Assembly (NCBI RefSeq): GCF_026107515.2
Contig: NZ_JAPCHW010000005.1
Coordinates: forward strand, 124,001 to 188,000
Direction: 5' to 3'
DNA from: Glutamicibacter sp. MNS18
GTDB taxonomy: Bacteria > Actinomycetota > Actinomycetes > Actinomycetales > Micrococcaceae
Length of the DNA: 64,000 nucleotides
This document shows, piece by piece, positions 51,678-61,179 of the stretch. The first letter of the stretch is position 1; each line of letters begins with the position of its first letter. The notes beneath the pieces were generated by a model that did no database searches, was not told the origin of the DNA, and saw nothing but the letters and a program-made list of their open reading frames with translations. A program made the position numbers and the translations under genes.

Positions 51678-52685
51678 GTGCCTTCTTCCGGATCCCACCT
51701 GCTGCAACGCTTCAGCCATGCCGCCGAGCGCTGGCAGATTCCGCTCTACCTGCTGGGCATCCTTGCCGGGGTGGGGGCCGGTGCGGCCTTTGGCCACGCC
51801 GGCGTACTGGAGGCGGGGCTGACCCCGTCCTTGGGGCTGCTGCTTTACGCCACCTTCCTGGGAATCCCGATGACCCGGCTGGGCAGGGGGTTCGGCGACC
51901 GGAGGTTCCTCGGTGCCCTGCTGGTGCTGAATTTCGTGGTGGTACCGGTGCTGGTGTTCGGGCTCAGCCGGTTCGTCGCCCACGATGCCGGGTTGCTGAT
52001 CGGCGTGTTACTGGTATTGCTCACCCCCTGCATCGACTACGTCATCGTGTTCTCCGGGCTGGCCGGGGCCGACCACGGGAAGCTGCTGGCGGCAGCACCC
52101 CTGCTCCTGGTGGCGCAACTGCTCCTCTTGCCCGGATACCTCTACCTGATGGCTGGCCCGGACACCCTGGGCATCATCGACCCGACCCCGTTTTTCAGCG
52201 CACTGATCTGGCTGGTCCTGGTCCCGTTGGCCCTGGCCGCAGCCACCCAGTTCCTGGCCCGCGGGAGCGCGCGGGCGGCAGCGGTCATGCAGGTCGGCAC
52301 CGGATCCATGGTGCCGCTGATGGTGCTGGTGCTGTTCATCGTGACGGCCTCGCAGACCCCGCGGGTCCTGGCCTCGGGTACCGCCCTGTTCCCGGTGGTT
52401 CCGCTGTATGCCGGGTTCCTTGCCCTGATGCTGCTGGCAGGGATCGGGGTGGCACGGCTCTTCGGCATGGATATCCCGACCGCCCGCGCCCTGGTCTTCA
52501 GCGGAGCCACCCGCAATTCGCTGGTGGTGTTGCCTTTGGCCTTGGCTTTGCCAACAACCCTGGGTATCGCCCCGGCCGTGGTGGTCACCCAAACCCTGGT
52601 GGAGCTGCTGGGCATGGTGCTGTTTGTCAGGCTGGTACCCCGGCTGTTGCCGCAGCGAGGCCGACCCATCACGGACTTCGGCTGA
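51678..52685 (+). CDS. ACR3/SBF-like transporter (arsenic resistance protein family)
   Basis: 335-aa membrane protein with about ten helices of the BART superfamily (bile acid/arsenite transporters). VLLTPCIDYVIVFSGLAGAD resembles the ACR3 metal-thiol region TPC, and VFSGATRNSLVVLPLALAL the second conserved crossover. GTG start (MPSSGSH). No arsR or arsC is nearby, so an arsenite role is unproven; other organic anions are possible. Confidence 0.85.
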   Translation: MPSSGSHLLQRFSHAAERWQIPLYLLGILAGVGAGAAFGHAGVLEAGLTPSLGLLLYATFLGIPMTRLGRGFGDRRFLGALLVLNFVVVPVLVFGLSRFVAHDAGLLIGVLLVLLTPCIDYVIVFSGLAGADHGKLLAAAPLLLVAQLLLLPGYLYLMAGPDTLGIIDPTPFFSALIWLVLVPLALAAATQFLARGSARAAAVMQVGTGSMVPLMVLVLFIVTASQTPRVLASGTALFPVVPLYAGFLALMLLAGIGVARLFGMDIPTARALVFSGATRNSLVVLPLALALPTTLGIAPAVVVTQTLVELLGMVLFVRLVPRLLPQRGRPITDFG

Positions 52686-53201
52686 CCAGGGTTTTCCGAA
52701 CCGGCAGTGAAGTCTATCCACAGCCGGGTGGGACACAGGAAATGGTGCTTGGCGAATATCCCTTTGAAGGACCTGGCGAGAGCATGCCGCCCGCACCTCG
52801 GGCGGCCCCGCCAATGGAGCGGGAGCCATCGGATCTTCACGATGCCTGGCCAGGAAACCCTCGGGTGAACAACCGGGACAAGGCACGCAAAGGCCTATCC
52901 AGCGTGTCAGGTTCCGGAGGCTATCGCGAAATTCCAAGAGGATAACCGTGGGTAGCGAACCAATGATTGACGCACAACGCTGCCGATACGGCTTGACATG
53001 GTTCTACCCAGGACCAGGAATACGTGGCCACTGTTGCGGAGTTTCCGTCCACGTCCTGGCTTCACCCCGATCAGGTGCTGGTTGTGCGCGGGCTGGAGCA
53101 ATCTGGTCAAGCAGGTGATCGCTGAGCTGCGCGTTGCCGGTCAGAACATCCTGCACCTGTTTCGCCCCGGGATGACCGGGACCGGGCCACCGGCCCACCG
53201 A
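52686..53201. other. Intergenic region with a possible gene remnant
   Basis: 516 bp without a convincing gene. The frame from 53024 to 53125 (GTG start) reads VATVAEFPSTSWLHPDQVLVVRGLEQ, continues upstream as GSTQDQEY and is closed by stops on both sides. It looks like a coding fragment but is too short to classify. No terminator, RNA gene or repeat was recognised in the rest. Confidence 0.3.
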
Positions 53202-54371
53202 CTACAGCGCCCGAAGAACCACGGCACTGCCCTGCCCACCGCCGCCGCAAATGCCGGTGGCGCCCACTGCGCCGGCGCCCAGTGCGGCCAGCTGCCGGGC
53301 CAGGGTGCCGATGATCCGGGCCCCGGAAGCACCAATCGGGTGCCCCAAGGCGATTGCCCCGCCATGCGGGTTCACGATGTTCCCGTCGATTCCCAGTTGC
53401 TGGATCGAGCGCACGCCGACCGCGGCGAAGGCCTCATTGATCTCCACTGCCTGCAGTTCCTCGGCCGTGTAATCGGTCCGCTCCAGTGCCGCGGTGATGG
53501 CATTGGAGGGCTGCTCGTGCAGGGTGCGGTCGGGTCCGGCCACCAAGGCGTGGGACAGGATCTCGGCGATCGGGGTGAGCCCTAGTTCTTCCACGGCCTT
53601 GTCGCTGACCAGTACCAGGGCCGCGGCCCCGTCGGTGATCTGCGAGGAATTGCCCGCGGTGATGGACCCGTCCTTGGCGAAGGCGGCCCGCAACCTACCC
53701 AACGACTCGGTGGTGGTCCCGGCGCGGACCCCGTCATCGGCGGAATAGACGGTCTCGCCCTTGCGGGTGGAGACGGTGAAGGGCGCGATTTCCCCGGCCA
53801 GGAACTCCGCCGAGGCCTCCGCCCGCTGATGCGAGGCTGCGGCCAACCGGTCCTGGGATTCCCGCCCGAGGCCGAGCACGGTGTTGTGTTCCTCGGTGGA
53901 TACACCCATGGAACGTTTCTCGAAGGCGTCGGTCAGCCCGTCGTATTCCAGGGTGTCGACCATTTCGATGGCCCCGTACTTGGACCCGGCGCGGGCACGC
54001 TGGGCATGGGGTGCCAGGGACATCGACTCCTGGCCGATGGCCAGCACGACATCGGCTTCCCCGGCGGTGATCAGCCGGGCTGCGGCCACCACGGCTTCGG
54101 TGCCCGAGAGGCATACGGCGTTGAGCGTGATGGCCGGGACATCCAATCCGATGCCCGCCCCCACCGCGCTTTGCCGGGCAGGGTTCTGTCCGGCGGCTGC
54201 CTGCAGGACCTGCCCGGCATAGACCTGCTGGACCTTGTCGGCGGGGACCCCTGCACGCTCCAGCGCGGCTCTGGCCGCATGGGCACCCAGTTCGGATGCT
54301 GGAACATTGGCCAGGGCGCCATTGAAACGCAGGAATGGGGTGCGGGCGTAGCCGGCGATCTTGACGGTCAT
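53202..54371 (-). CDS. Acetyl-CoA acyltransferase (thiolase)
   Basis: 389-aa thiolase. Nucleophilic Cys in [11 protein letters not shown] near 89, His in [20 protein letters not shown] near 348, second Cys in [12 protein letters not shown] near 378. It cleaves or forms acetoacetyl-CoA or 3-oxoadipyl-CoA. Together with the two CoA-transferase subunits upstream it makes a 3-oxoacid utilisation unit: activation with CoA from succinyl-CoA or an acyl-CoA, then thiolysis. ATG overlaps the subunit B stop by 4 nt, with GAGGAG before it. Acetoacetate and 3-oxoadipate cannot be distinguished here. Confidence 0.92.
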   Translation of the reverse strand: MTVKIAGYARTPFLRFNGALANVPASELGAHAARAALERAGVPADKVQQVYAGQVLQAAAGQNPARQSAVGAGIGLDVPAITLNAVCLSGTEAVVAAARLITAGEADVVLAIGQESMSLAPHAQRARAGSKYGAIEMVDTLEYDGLTDAFEKRSMGVSTEEHNTVLGLGRESQDRLAAASHQRAEASAEFLAGEIAPFTVSTRKGETVYSADDGVRAGTTTESLGRLRAAFAKDGSITAGNSSQITDGAAALVLVSDKAVEELGLTPIAEILSHALVAGPDRTLHEQPSNAITAALERTDYTAEELQAVEINEAFAAVGVRSIQQLGIDGNIVNPHGGAIALGHPIGASGARIIGTLARQLAALGAGAVGATGICGGGGQGSAVVLRAL

Positions 54372-55018
54372 GCTCTCTGGTTCTCCTCTAGCTGGATGGT
54401 GAATGTGGCGGCGGTGATCCCGCGGATGCTTTCCGGGCTCTCCCCCTCGGCAATACGTCGCAGGACCAGGTGCCCGTCCTCGATATCAAACACCGCACGG
54501 TCGGTGATGATCCGGTCCACCACACCGACGCCGGTCAAGGGCAGGTCGCATTCCTCGACGATCTTGCTGGTCCCGTCCTTGGCCACATGGTCGGTCAGCA
54601 CGATCACCCGTGGGGTGCCTGCGACCAGGTCCATGGCACCGCCCATGCCCTTGACGAGTTTGCCCGGGATGGTCCAGTTCGCCAGGTCCCCGTTGGCCGC
54701 CACCTGCAGGGCTCCGAGGATCGCGGTCTGCACATGCCCGCCGCGGATCATCCCGAAGCTCGTGGCCGAGTCGAAGAAGCTGCCGCCGGGCAGGACCGTG
54801 ACGGTCTGTTTTCCGGCGTTGATCAGGTCTGCGTCTTCCTCGCCCTCGAAAGGGAAGGGGCCCATGCCCAGCAACCCGTTCTCGCTTTGCAGCTTGACCG
54901 AGACCCCGGACGGCAGGTTGTTGGCCACGAGGGTGGGAATGCCGATCCCCAGGTTCACATACTGGCCGTCCACTAATTCGCTGGCGGCAATGGCCGCCAT
55001 TTCATCCCTGTTCCACAT
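54368..55018 (-). CDS. 3-oxoacid CoA-transferase subunit B
   Basis: 216-aa class I CoA-transferase beta subunit. The catalytic Glu, which forms the gamma-glutamyl-CoA intermediate, is in [14 protein letters not shown] near 46. [16 protein letters not shown] and [14 protein letters not shown] are typical of ScoB/PcaJ/AtoA. It transfers CoA to acetoacetate or 3-oxoadipate. Two nt after subunit A, overlapping the thiolase. Confidence 0.93.
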   Translation of the reverse strand: MWNRDEMAAIAASELVDGQYVNLGIGIPTLVANNLPSGVSVKLQSENGLLGMGPFPFEGEEDADLINAGKQTVTVLPGGSFFDSATSFGMIRGGHVQTAILGALQVAANGDLANWTIPGKLVKGMGGAMDLVAGTPRVIVLTDHVAKDGTSKIVEECDLPLTGVGVVDRIITDRAVFDIEDGHLVLRRIAEGESPESIRGITAATFTIQLEENQRA

Positions 55019-55020
55019 GG

Positions 55021-55725
55021 CTAGGCCTCCTGCTTCACGCGTACGGTGCGCTGTTCGATGTGCTTGACCGGGTCGGCGTCCACGACCCGTTGCACGAAGA
55101 TCCCGGGAGTGTCCACCAGCTGCGGATCCATATAGCCTTCCAGCACCTGCTCGACCTCGGCCAGCGTGAACCGTCCCGCGGCTGCGGCCAACGGGTTGAA
55201 GTTCCGGGCGGTCATCCGGTAGCGCAGGTTGCCCTCGGCATCGCCTTGGTGGGCGCGCACCAGGGCGATATCAGCCACGATCCCGCGTTCCAGGATGGCC
55301 GGTTTCCCATCGAAATCCATGGTTTCCTTGCCTTCGGCTACCGGGGTGCCGACACCTGTGGGAGTATAAAACGCCGGGATGCCGGCCCCGCCGGCACGCA
55401 GGCGTTCGGCCAGGGTGCCCTGGGGCACGAACTCGACTTCCAGATCCCCGGAGAGGAACTGCTGGGCGAAGAGCTTGTTCTCGCCCACGTAGGACGCCAA
55501 GACCTTGGAAACCTGGTGGTTCTCGATCAGCAGGCCCAGGCCCTTGCCATCCACGCCCATATTGTTCGAAACGATCGTCAGGTTCCGGGCGCCGGAGTCG
55601 CGCACGGCGGTAATCAGCCTGGACGGGATACCGCTCAGCCCGAAGCCGCCCACCGCGATGGTCATGCCGTCCCGGATGACTTCCGCCAACGCCTGGGCGG
55701 GATCATGCCGATATTTTGTGGTCAT
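55021..55725 (-). CDS. 3-oxoacid CoA-transferase subunit A
   Basis: 234-aa class I CoA-transferase alpha subunit with [19 protein letters not shown] (CoA-binding loop), [16 protein letters not shown] and [26 protein letters not shown]. Two adjacent ATGs; the second (MTTKYRH) has AGGAG at 6 nt. First gene of the operon A-B-thiolase, controlled from an upstream region with an IclR-type site. Confidence 0.93.
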   Translation of the reverse strand: MTTKYRHDPAQALAEVIRDGMTIAVGGFGLSGIPSRLITAVRDSGARNLTIVSNNMGVDGKGLGLLIENHQVSKVLASYVGENKLFAQQFLSGDLEVEFVPQGTLAERLRAGGAGIPAFYTPTGVGTPVAEGKETMDFDGKPAILERGIVADIALVRAHQGDAEGNLRYRMTARNFNPLAAAAGRFTLAEVEQVLEGYMDPQLVDTPGIFVQRVVDADPVKHIEQRTVRVKQEA

Positions 55726-55846
55726 CATTTCTCCTGTGTCCATGATGTGGATTGTGTCGCCTTGCTTCAAAAACTACAGAGGTTCAAGGATCCCGGTCAA
55801 CGAAATGCATCGGAGTGCTCTATAGGTGATGATTCCGCGAGCATGT

Positions 55847-55861
55847 GTTCATATTATGAAC
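55847..55861. promoter_or_regulatory. Candidate IclR operator 1
   Basis: Perfect dyad GTTCATA-T-TATGAAC, about 90 bp upstream of the predicted start of the CoA-transferase transcript, a position suited to activation. Confidence 0.55.
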
Positions 55862-56016
55862 CGTCACCGGCGGAGCCGCTTCCAAGGGGGCGTATTCGCT
55901 GGCTGTTCAGCAGCATGTCGGGTGCGCCGGCCATCCCATCCGGGGGAAGGTGTTGGGTGACCAGGGGGCTGCGGGTTGTCTGGTGACCTCATGGTGTTCA
56001 CGGGTTGGCGCACTTC

Positions 56017-56031
56017 GTCCATAATATGAGC
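56017..56031. promoter_or_regulatory. Candidate IclR operator 2 over iclR promoter
   Basis: GTCCATAATATGAGC matches operator 1 at 13 of 15 positions (read on the opposite strand). It covers the iclR -10 and ends at the base before its ATG, suited to autorepression. Confidence 0.5.
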
Positions 56032-56802
56032 ATGCCCAGTTCACTTCCCGGAGCCCAGGTGGTCGGACGACTTGCCAGCGTCCTGCGTGTGGTCAGTACC
56101 TCCATGCCCGATGGAATCACCACTACCGAGGCGGCCCGCCAGACGAAGCTGGCTCGTCCCACGGTGCACCGGTTGCTCGCCGCGCTGGCCGCCGAAGGGT
56201 TCTGCGACCATGATCGCAAGGCCGGGCGCTGGATGCTCGGTCCGGAGCTTTATCTGATGGGGGCGGTGGCGGCCGAACGATACGACATCGGCGAACTGGC
56301 CCATGAACATGTGCGGGCGTTGGCCGAAGCCACCGGGGAAAGTGCCTTCCTCTCCGCCCGGCGCGGCGATGAGACTGTGTGTCTGCTGCGGCAGGACGGC
56401 GCCTTCCCGATCCGTTCCTTCGTGCTGTACGAGGGCAGGCGTTTCCCGCTGGGGGTAGCTTCGGCGGGTATCGCGATCCTGGCTTTCCTGCCCGAGCCCG
56501 CCGTGGAACGCTACCTGAAGTCCAATGACTTCAGTGGCTCATACGGGGCGGCGCACAATGCCGAGAACTTGCGCGCCAAGGTCGCCGAAACCCGGCAGCT
56601 CGGATACTCGGTGAATCCGGGCTTAGTCGTGGAAGGGAGCTGGGGGATGGGCGCAGCGGTCTTCGATGCCTCGGGCCAACCGGCCTGGGCGCTGAGCCTG
56701 ACCGGCATCGAATCGCGCTTTGCCCCGGAACGGCGGCCGGAACTGGGACGGCTGCTGTTGCACCATGCCCACCAGCTCTCACAGAAACTGCGGGGTCGAT
56801 AG
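56032..56802 (+). CDS. IclR family transcriptional regulator
   Basis: 256 aa: winged helix (LASVLRVVSTSMPDGITTTEAARQTKLARPTVHRLLAALAAEGF) and the IclR effector domain (LAEATGESAFLSARRGDETVCLLRQDG..., FPLGVASAGIAILAFLP). Relatives such as PcaR/PcaU control aromatic and acetoacetate pathways. Start at MPSSLP chosen because the -10 CATAAT lies six bases upstream (leaderless); in-frame ATG 56026 and GTG 56005 are alternatives. Confidence 0.9.
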   Translation: MPSSLPGAQVVGRLASVLRVVSTSMPDGITTTEAARQTKLARPTVHRLLAALAAEGFCDHDRKAGRWMLGPELYLMGAVAAERYDIGELAHEHVRALAEATGESAFLSARRGDETVCLLRQDGAFPIRSFVLYEGRRFPLGVASAGIAILAFLPEPAVERYLKSNDFSGSYGAAHNAENLRAKVAETRQLGYSVNPGLVVEGSWGMGAAVFDASGQPAWALSLTGIESRFAPERRPELGRLLLHHAHQLSQKLRGR

Positions 56803-56818
56803 GGGCCGGACGCACCGA

Positions 56819-56847
56819 TGGCCCGGAACCGGGAGGGTTCCGGGCCA
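56819..56847. terminator. Bidirectional terminator
   Basis: Perfect 12-bp stem TGGCCCGGAACC/GGTTCCGGGCCA, loop GGGAG, between the convergent iclR and YkvI-type genes. Confidence 0.8.
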
Positions 56848-56860
56848 CCGGCGCATAGCC

Positions 56861-57985
56861 CTAGAGCTTTTCGCGACGGGCCAGACGGGTGAAGGTCTTG
56901 ACCAGCATCAACACCAGCAGGATGATGCCCACATAGCCGTTGATCACGTAGACGAAGTTGACCATCTGGGAGAACGGGATCAGCAAGCCGATCACGGTCC
57001 CCAGGACGGCCAGCCCGATGGTCAGGTACTTGAAGCGCGGGGTCTTGTCCGGGAAGAAGCGCGAGGACACGGTCCACAACAGCGGCACTGCGGTGGTGTA
57101 GATACCGGCTACGATCATGACCGAGATGCCAGAGGCTACCACTGGTCCGATATCCGAGGCCAGGATCAGCATCGGGATCTCGGCACCGGCCACACGTTCC
57201 ACATTGGCCAGCAGGCCAAGCCCGATGACGATGCACGCCACCGAGAAGGCCACCGCGCCCAGGGTGCCGCCGGAGGCGGCTTCGCGCTTGCTGCGGGCGG
57301 TCTTGCCTAGCGCGGTGAGGAAGGCGGCCAACCAGAGCATGCAGAATCCGACGTAGGACAGGCCCGCCAAGAACCAGTTGCTCGAGGCGCGCGTCAGATC
57401 CAACGAGGCCACCAAGTCATTGCCGGTGGAGATTCCGCCGGGATTGGACGCGATGCCCACGATCCCCAGGGTGATGGCCACGATGACGATCAACGGGCCG
57501 ATCTTGCCAATCACATCCACCAGGCTCTTGAGCCCGAACCAGACGCTGATGCCCACGGCCACCGCCAGCCCGATGCCGCCGATGTGCTTCGAGACCCCAT
57601 AGTGCTCCTCGAAGACCGCTCCGGCCCCGGCCACCATCACGGTGAAGCTGAGGAATACGAACAGGATCGAGAAGTAGTCGAAGAAGGTCCCCAGGTACTT
57701 GCCGCAGTAGTAGTGGAAGATCCGTGAGGGTTTGTCGAACTTCTTGGCGTTGCCGACAACGAAGAACTCGACGGCGACATAGCTCATCAGGACCAGGACC
57801 AACGCTCCGGTCCCGAAGACACCCCAGTAGCCGTAGGACGTGAAGTACTGCATGATTTCCTGGCCGGTCGCGAAGCCGGAGCCGATCAGGAAGGCGATGA
57901 TCGCCCCTGCGTAGGTCAACACGCGCAGGTAATTGGTTTTTTCCACCGTGGCCAGATGCGCCTTGGTGGGTAATTTTTCCGCCAT
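56861..57985 (-). CDS. YkvI-type membrane transporter
   Basis: 374-aa membrane protein of about ten helices of the YkvI family, with an APC/LeuT-like pattern: helix 1 break AFLIGSGFATGQEIMQYFTSYG, then SYVAVEFFVVGNAKKFDKPSRIFHYYCGKYLGTFFDYFSILF. Substrate unknown; the fold suggests a sodium-coupled amino acid or organic-cation carrier. Upstream lies a strong promoter with a dyad between -35 and -10, so expression is tightly controlled by an unidentified regulator. Confidence 0.85.
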   Translation of the reverse strand: MAEKLPTKAHLATVEKTNYLRVLTYAGAIIAFLIGSGFATGQEIMQYFTSYGYWGVFGTGALVLVLMSYVAVEFFVVGNAKKFDKPSRIFHYYCGKYLGTFFDYFSILFVFLSFTVMVAGAGAVFEEHYGVSKHIGGIGLAVAVGISVWFGLKSLVDVIGKIGPLIVIVAITLGIVGIASNPGGISTGNDLVASLDLTRASSNWFLAGLSYVGFCMLWLAAFLTALGKTARSKREAASGGTLGAVAFSVACIVIGLGLLANVERVAGAEIPMLILASDIGPVVASGISVMIVAGIYTTAVPLLWTVSSRFFPDKTPRFKYLTIGLAVLGTVIGLLIPFSQMVNFVYVINGYVGIILLVLMLVKTFTRLARREKL

Positions 57986-58045
57986 ATTCTCGTGTGATTC
58001 CTTAAATTCCAGTCCTTCCGAACTGATAGCTGATTAATGCACGAT

Positions 58046-58096
58046 TGATATATCAGTAACGAGCATCACACTATTCGTAGATTGTGATGTAGTCAA
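58046..58096 (-). promoter_or_regulatory. Promoter and operator of YkvI-type gene
   Basis: Minus strand: -35 TTGACT (58091-58096), 17-bp spacer, -10 TAGTGT (58068-58073). Perfect dyad CATCACA-n12-TGTGATG (58064-58089) spans from -10 to -35. A second palindrome TGATATATCA (58046-58055) lies just downstream of the predicted start. Confidence 0.6.
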
Positions 58097-58240
58097 CAGT
58101 TTGTCCGAAAACAATGCTTGATGACCGGTTCCCGATGACGTCATGGGGCGTCCCGGCAGGCGGAACGCCGGTGGCACGGTACCGCTCCGGTGGGTAAGGA
58201 TGAGGGGAGAAACCCGCTATCCAGGCAAGAGGAGAACGAC

Positions 58241-58858
58241 TTGGCTACCTTGACCCCGCAGGCCACGGCACTACTGGTGGTTCATCTGCAACATGACATC
58301 GTTTCACCGCATACGGCGTTCGGTGCCCTGTTCAATCCGCAGGCGGTTGAACGCCAAGTGGTGTCCCGCTGTGCCCAGGCGATGAGTCTGGTCAGGAGCG
58401 CCGGAGGACTCGTGGTGCCCTTGAGAATCGTGTTCAAGGACGACTATTCGGACTTGGACCCGTCGTTGCCATTGCTGCAGATGGTGGAGCAGGCCGGGTG
58501 CCTGAAGGAATCGGATCCCGGTTCACAGATCGTTGCGGAGGCAGGCGTGGACGAGCGCGACCTGGTTGTCACTCACCAGCGTCCCGGTCCGTTTAGCGGC
58601 ACGGACCTGCATCAGCAGTTGCAGGACCGGGGTATCCGGAATGTGGTCGTGTGCGGAGTGGCCACCAACGCCTCGGTGGAGGGAGCGGTCCGCCAAGCTG
58701 CCGATCTTGGATACGACACCTTTGTCCTGGCCGATGCGTCATCAGCGGCGGCCCCGGCCGCCCACGAGGCCTCATTGGAATCCATGGGACTCTTCGCCCG
58801 GCAACTGAGCGTGGCCCAGCTGGGCGAGGCCATCACACCATCCGACGCCTCACCTTGA
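58241..58858 (+). CDS. Isochorismatase-like cysteine hydrolase
   Basis: 205-aa member of the isochorismatase/nicotinamidase superfamily. Asp of the triad in VVHLQHDIVSP near 19 and nucleophile Cys in VVVCGVATNASVEG near 138 are present; the middle Lys is replaced by His in VVTHQRPGPFSGTDL. Amide or ester hydrolysis would need another proton relay, so activity is uncertain. TTG start with GAGGAG at 6-7 nt; a longer GTG form 17 codons upstream is less likely. Confidence 0.85.
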   Translation: MATLTPQATALLVVHLQHDIVSPHTAFGALFNPQAVERQVVSRCAQAMSLVRSAGGLVVPLRIVFKDDYSDLDPSLPLLQMVEQAGCLKESDPGSQIVAEAGVDERDLVVTHQRPGPFSGTDLHQQLQDRGIRNVVVCGVATNASVEGAVRQAADLGYDTFVLADASSAAAPAAHEASLESMGLFARQLSVAQLGEAITPSDASP

Positions 58859-58906
58859 TCAGTGCCCCGCCCCGCCGAATCGCGCGAATGATCCCAAGAG
58901 GGCAAG

Positions 58907-60604
58907 ATGGTGTGCATGGAGAATACTTCGGCACATCCCTGGACCGTGAACTACCAGCCAGGCGTCCCTGAGACCATTGAACTGCCTACCGAGTCGCTCA
59001 GCCATATGTTCGAGCGTTCGGTGGCCCAAGCCGGAGACAGTCCCGCCACCGAATTCTTCGGCCGTCAGCTCAGCTACGCCGAGATCGGTGAACAGGTGGA
59101 ACGGGCCGCCGAGGGCTTGCGTCGGCTGGGGGTGAAGCCCGGGGATCGGGTCGCACTGGTCCTGCCAAACTGTCCGCAGCATGTGGTGGCCTTCTATGCG
59201 GTGTTGCGGCTGGGGGCCGTCGTCGTGGAGCACAATCCGCTGTACACCTCCCGCGAACTACGCCACCAGTTTGAGGACCACATGGCCCGTGTGGTCATCG
59301 CCTGGGACAAGGTAGTTCCCGCGCTGCAGGAATTCCCGAACGACATTGCGCTGGATACCATCGTGGCAGTGAATCTGCTGGAGGCCTTCCCGGCGATCAA
59401 GCGCATGGCGCTGAATCTGCCGCTGAAGAAGCTGCGGGAAACCAAGGCCTCGCTGACCGCTGCAACCAGCGGCACCATGGCCTGGAAGCAGCTGCTGAAG
59501 GCCGAACGTCTGAATCCGGAGCATCCCAAGCCCCAGGTGAAGGACCTGGCGGTGATCCAGTACACCTCGGGCACCACCGGCCATCCCAAGGGGGCCATGC
59601 TTAGCCACTTCAACCTCTACGCCAATGCCCTGCAGGGTGAAGCCTGGATGGAGGGGGCCGAGGAACGCAAGGAAATCCTGTACGCGATCCTGCCCATGTT
59701 CCACGCCTTCGGCATGACGTTGTATCTGACCTTCGGTATCAAGAAGCAGGGGCTGCTGGTGCTCTTTCCGAAGTTCGATCCGCAGCTGGTGCTCGAGGCG
59801 TGGAAGAAGTCCCCGGCCAGCGTGTACTGCGCCGTCCCGCCGATCTATGAGCGCACCGCGATGGCGGCCAGGGAACAGGGGATTTCCCTGAAGTCCGCGA
59901 AGTTTTGCATCTCCGGGGCCATGAACCTGCCCGACCACGTGGTGGAGTTGTGGGAGTCCCTCTCCGGTGGACTGCTGGTGGAGGGGTACGGGATGACCGA
60001 GTCCTCCCCGGTGGCCTTGGGAAATCCCTTCCACCCCTCACGGCGCAACGGCACCATCGGGATCCCGTTCCCCTCGACCCTGATGAAGGTTGTGGATCTG
60101 GATGATCCGGGCAGGGAAGTCGCCCCAGGCGAATCCGGCGAACTGCTGATCTCCGGCCCGCAGGTCTTCGAGGGCTACTGGAACAACCCGGAGGAAACGG
60201 CCAAGACGCTCACCGCCGACGGCTGGCTGCGCACCGGGGATGTGGTCACCGTGGACGAGGCGGGTTTCTCGACCATCGTGGACCGGGCCAAAGAGCTGAT
60301 CATTACCGGCGGCTTCAATGTCGCGCCCAGCGAGGTGGAAATGGCGCTGCGTTCCCATCCGGATGTTCTTGATGCCGCGGTCTTCGGCAAGCCGCTGGAG
60401 CGCGGCGGCGAAATGGTGGTGGCCGCGGTGCAACTGGACGACGGGGCCACCCTGGACGAAGAAGCCTTGCGCGAGCATTGCCGTGGATTGCTGGCCGCCT
60501 ACAAGGTTCCCAAGCGCATCGTGGCCATCGAGGATATGCCGCGCTCCCTGCTGGGCAAGATCCTGCGCAAACAGGTTCGTGAGCAGCTGACCGAGCAGGT
60601 CTGA
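58907..60604 (+). CDS. Long-chain fatty-acid--CoA ligase
   Basis: 565-aa ANL ligase of the FadD type forming acyl-CoA from fatty acids. P-loop YTSGTTGHPKGAMLSH near 219, GYGMTESSPVALGNP, GWLRTGDV, and TGGFNVAPSEVEMALRSHPDVLDAAVFG; the catalytic Lys is in LLGKILRKQV. The start is ambiguous between MVCMENTS (GAGGG 4 nt before) and MENTS. It is followed one base after the stop by an unknown gene. Second acyl-CoA synthetase in the window, longer than and distinct from the one at 3 kb. Confidence 0.93.
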   Translation: MVCMENTSAHPWTVNYQPGVPETIELPTESLSHMFERSVAQAGDSPATEFFGRQLSYAEIGEQVERAAEGLRRLGVKPGDRVALVLPNCPQHVVAFYAVLRLGAVVVEHNPLYTSRELRHQFEDHMARVVIAWDKVVPALQEFPNDIALDTIVAVNLLEAFPAIKRMALNLPLKKLRETKASLTAATSGTMAWKQLLKAERLNPEHPKPQVKDLAVIQYTSGTTGHPKGAMLSHFNLYANALQGEAWMEGAEERKEILYAILPMFHAFGMTLYLTFGIKKQGLLVLFPKFDPQLVLEAWKKSPASVYCAVPPIYERTAMAAREQGISLKSAKFCISGAMNLPDHVVELWESLSGGLLVEGYGMTESSPVALGNPFHPSRRNGTIGIPFPSTLMKVVDLDDPGREVAPGESGELLISGPQVFEGYWNNPEETAKTLTADGWLRTGDVVTVDEAGFSTIVDRAKELIITGGFNVAPSEVEMALRSHPDVLDAAVFGKPLERGGEMVVAAVQLDDGATLDEEALREHCRGLLAAYKVPKRIVAIEDMPRSLLGKILRKQVREQLTEQV

Positions 60605-60605
60605 G

Positions 60606-61127
60606 ATGGCTGCAGTCACCAGCAGGACCGGGATCCTGGTTCCGCCTACGGTGACCGACCTGGCCGATTTCGCCGCCCGCCTCGATGACCAGCTGCTGTG
60701 GGTCGAGCAGGATCCGGCCGGTGCAGCCAGGTGCTACCGGTCCCGGCTGCAGAGCAATCCCTATGGCGGGGACGGGCTGGTGCAGCTACGGTACGGGCAC
60801 CAGCCGCTGATCGCCCCTGACCTCTGGGATAACGTGGACGGGATCTGGGAGGAGCTGATAGGGGTTGTCGAGGAGTACCTCGACACCGGTACCGGTCAGC
60901 GGCTGTATCCGGGGCAACCGGTGCCCATCAGGCTGGTTCGGAAGGGGCGCTCAACCACTTTCCAGGTCGGGAACTCAGTGCACCGGGTGGATCCACGGGA
61001 TTTCCTGCCGGGCCTGCTTGAGTCGGCAAGAGACCACTTTCGCTGGCTGAATGATCAGGTGGGCCTGTCCGACGGTGGGGCGGGCCAACGGATCGCCGAT
61101 CTGCAGGGCACTCTGCCGCGTCGTTGA
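60606..61127 (+). CDS. Hypothetical protein coupled to fatty-acyl-CoA ligase
   Basis: 173 aa, begins one base after the ligase stop, so it is probably cotranslated. Soluble, mixed alpha/beta, no signal peptide or membrane segment. Notable segments: TDLADFAARLDDQLLWVEQDP, LWDNVDGIWEELIGVVEEYLDTGTGQRLYPGQPVPIRLVRKG, and ESARDHFRWLNDQVGL. No family recognised. The codon usage matches its neighbours. Confidence 0.7.
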   Translation: MAAVTSRTGILVPPTVTDLADFAARLDDQLLWVEQDPAGAARCYRSRLQSNPYGGDGLVQLRYGHQPLIAPDLWDNVDGIWEELIGVVEEYLDTGTGQRLYPGQPVPIRLVRKGRSTTFQVGNSVHRVDPRDFLPGLLESARDHFRWLNDQVGLSDGGAGQRIADLQGTLPRR

Positions 61128-61179
61128 GCCGGTCCGATCTTTCGGGCCAAGCGATCGATCACCACCTCCCAGTGCATCC

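Larger units (their letters stand above)
55726..56031. promoter_or_regulatory. Divergent control region of CoA-transferase operon and iclR
   Basis: 306 bp without a gene. Minus-strand promoter: -35 TTGACC (55795-55800), 18 bp, -10 TAGTTT (55771-55776). Plus-strand promoter: -35 TTCACG (55997-56002), 17 bp, -10 CATAAT (56020-56025). Two operator copies are listed separately. Confidence 0.6.

Noticed and set aside
58064-58089. CRP/GlxR site (TGTGA/TCACA half-sites)
   Set aside because: The half-sites are in reversed order (CATCACA first, TGTGATG second) and 12 bp apart, unlike TGTGA-n6-TCACA.
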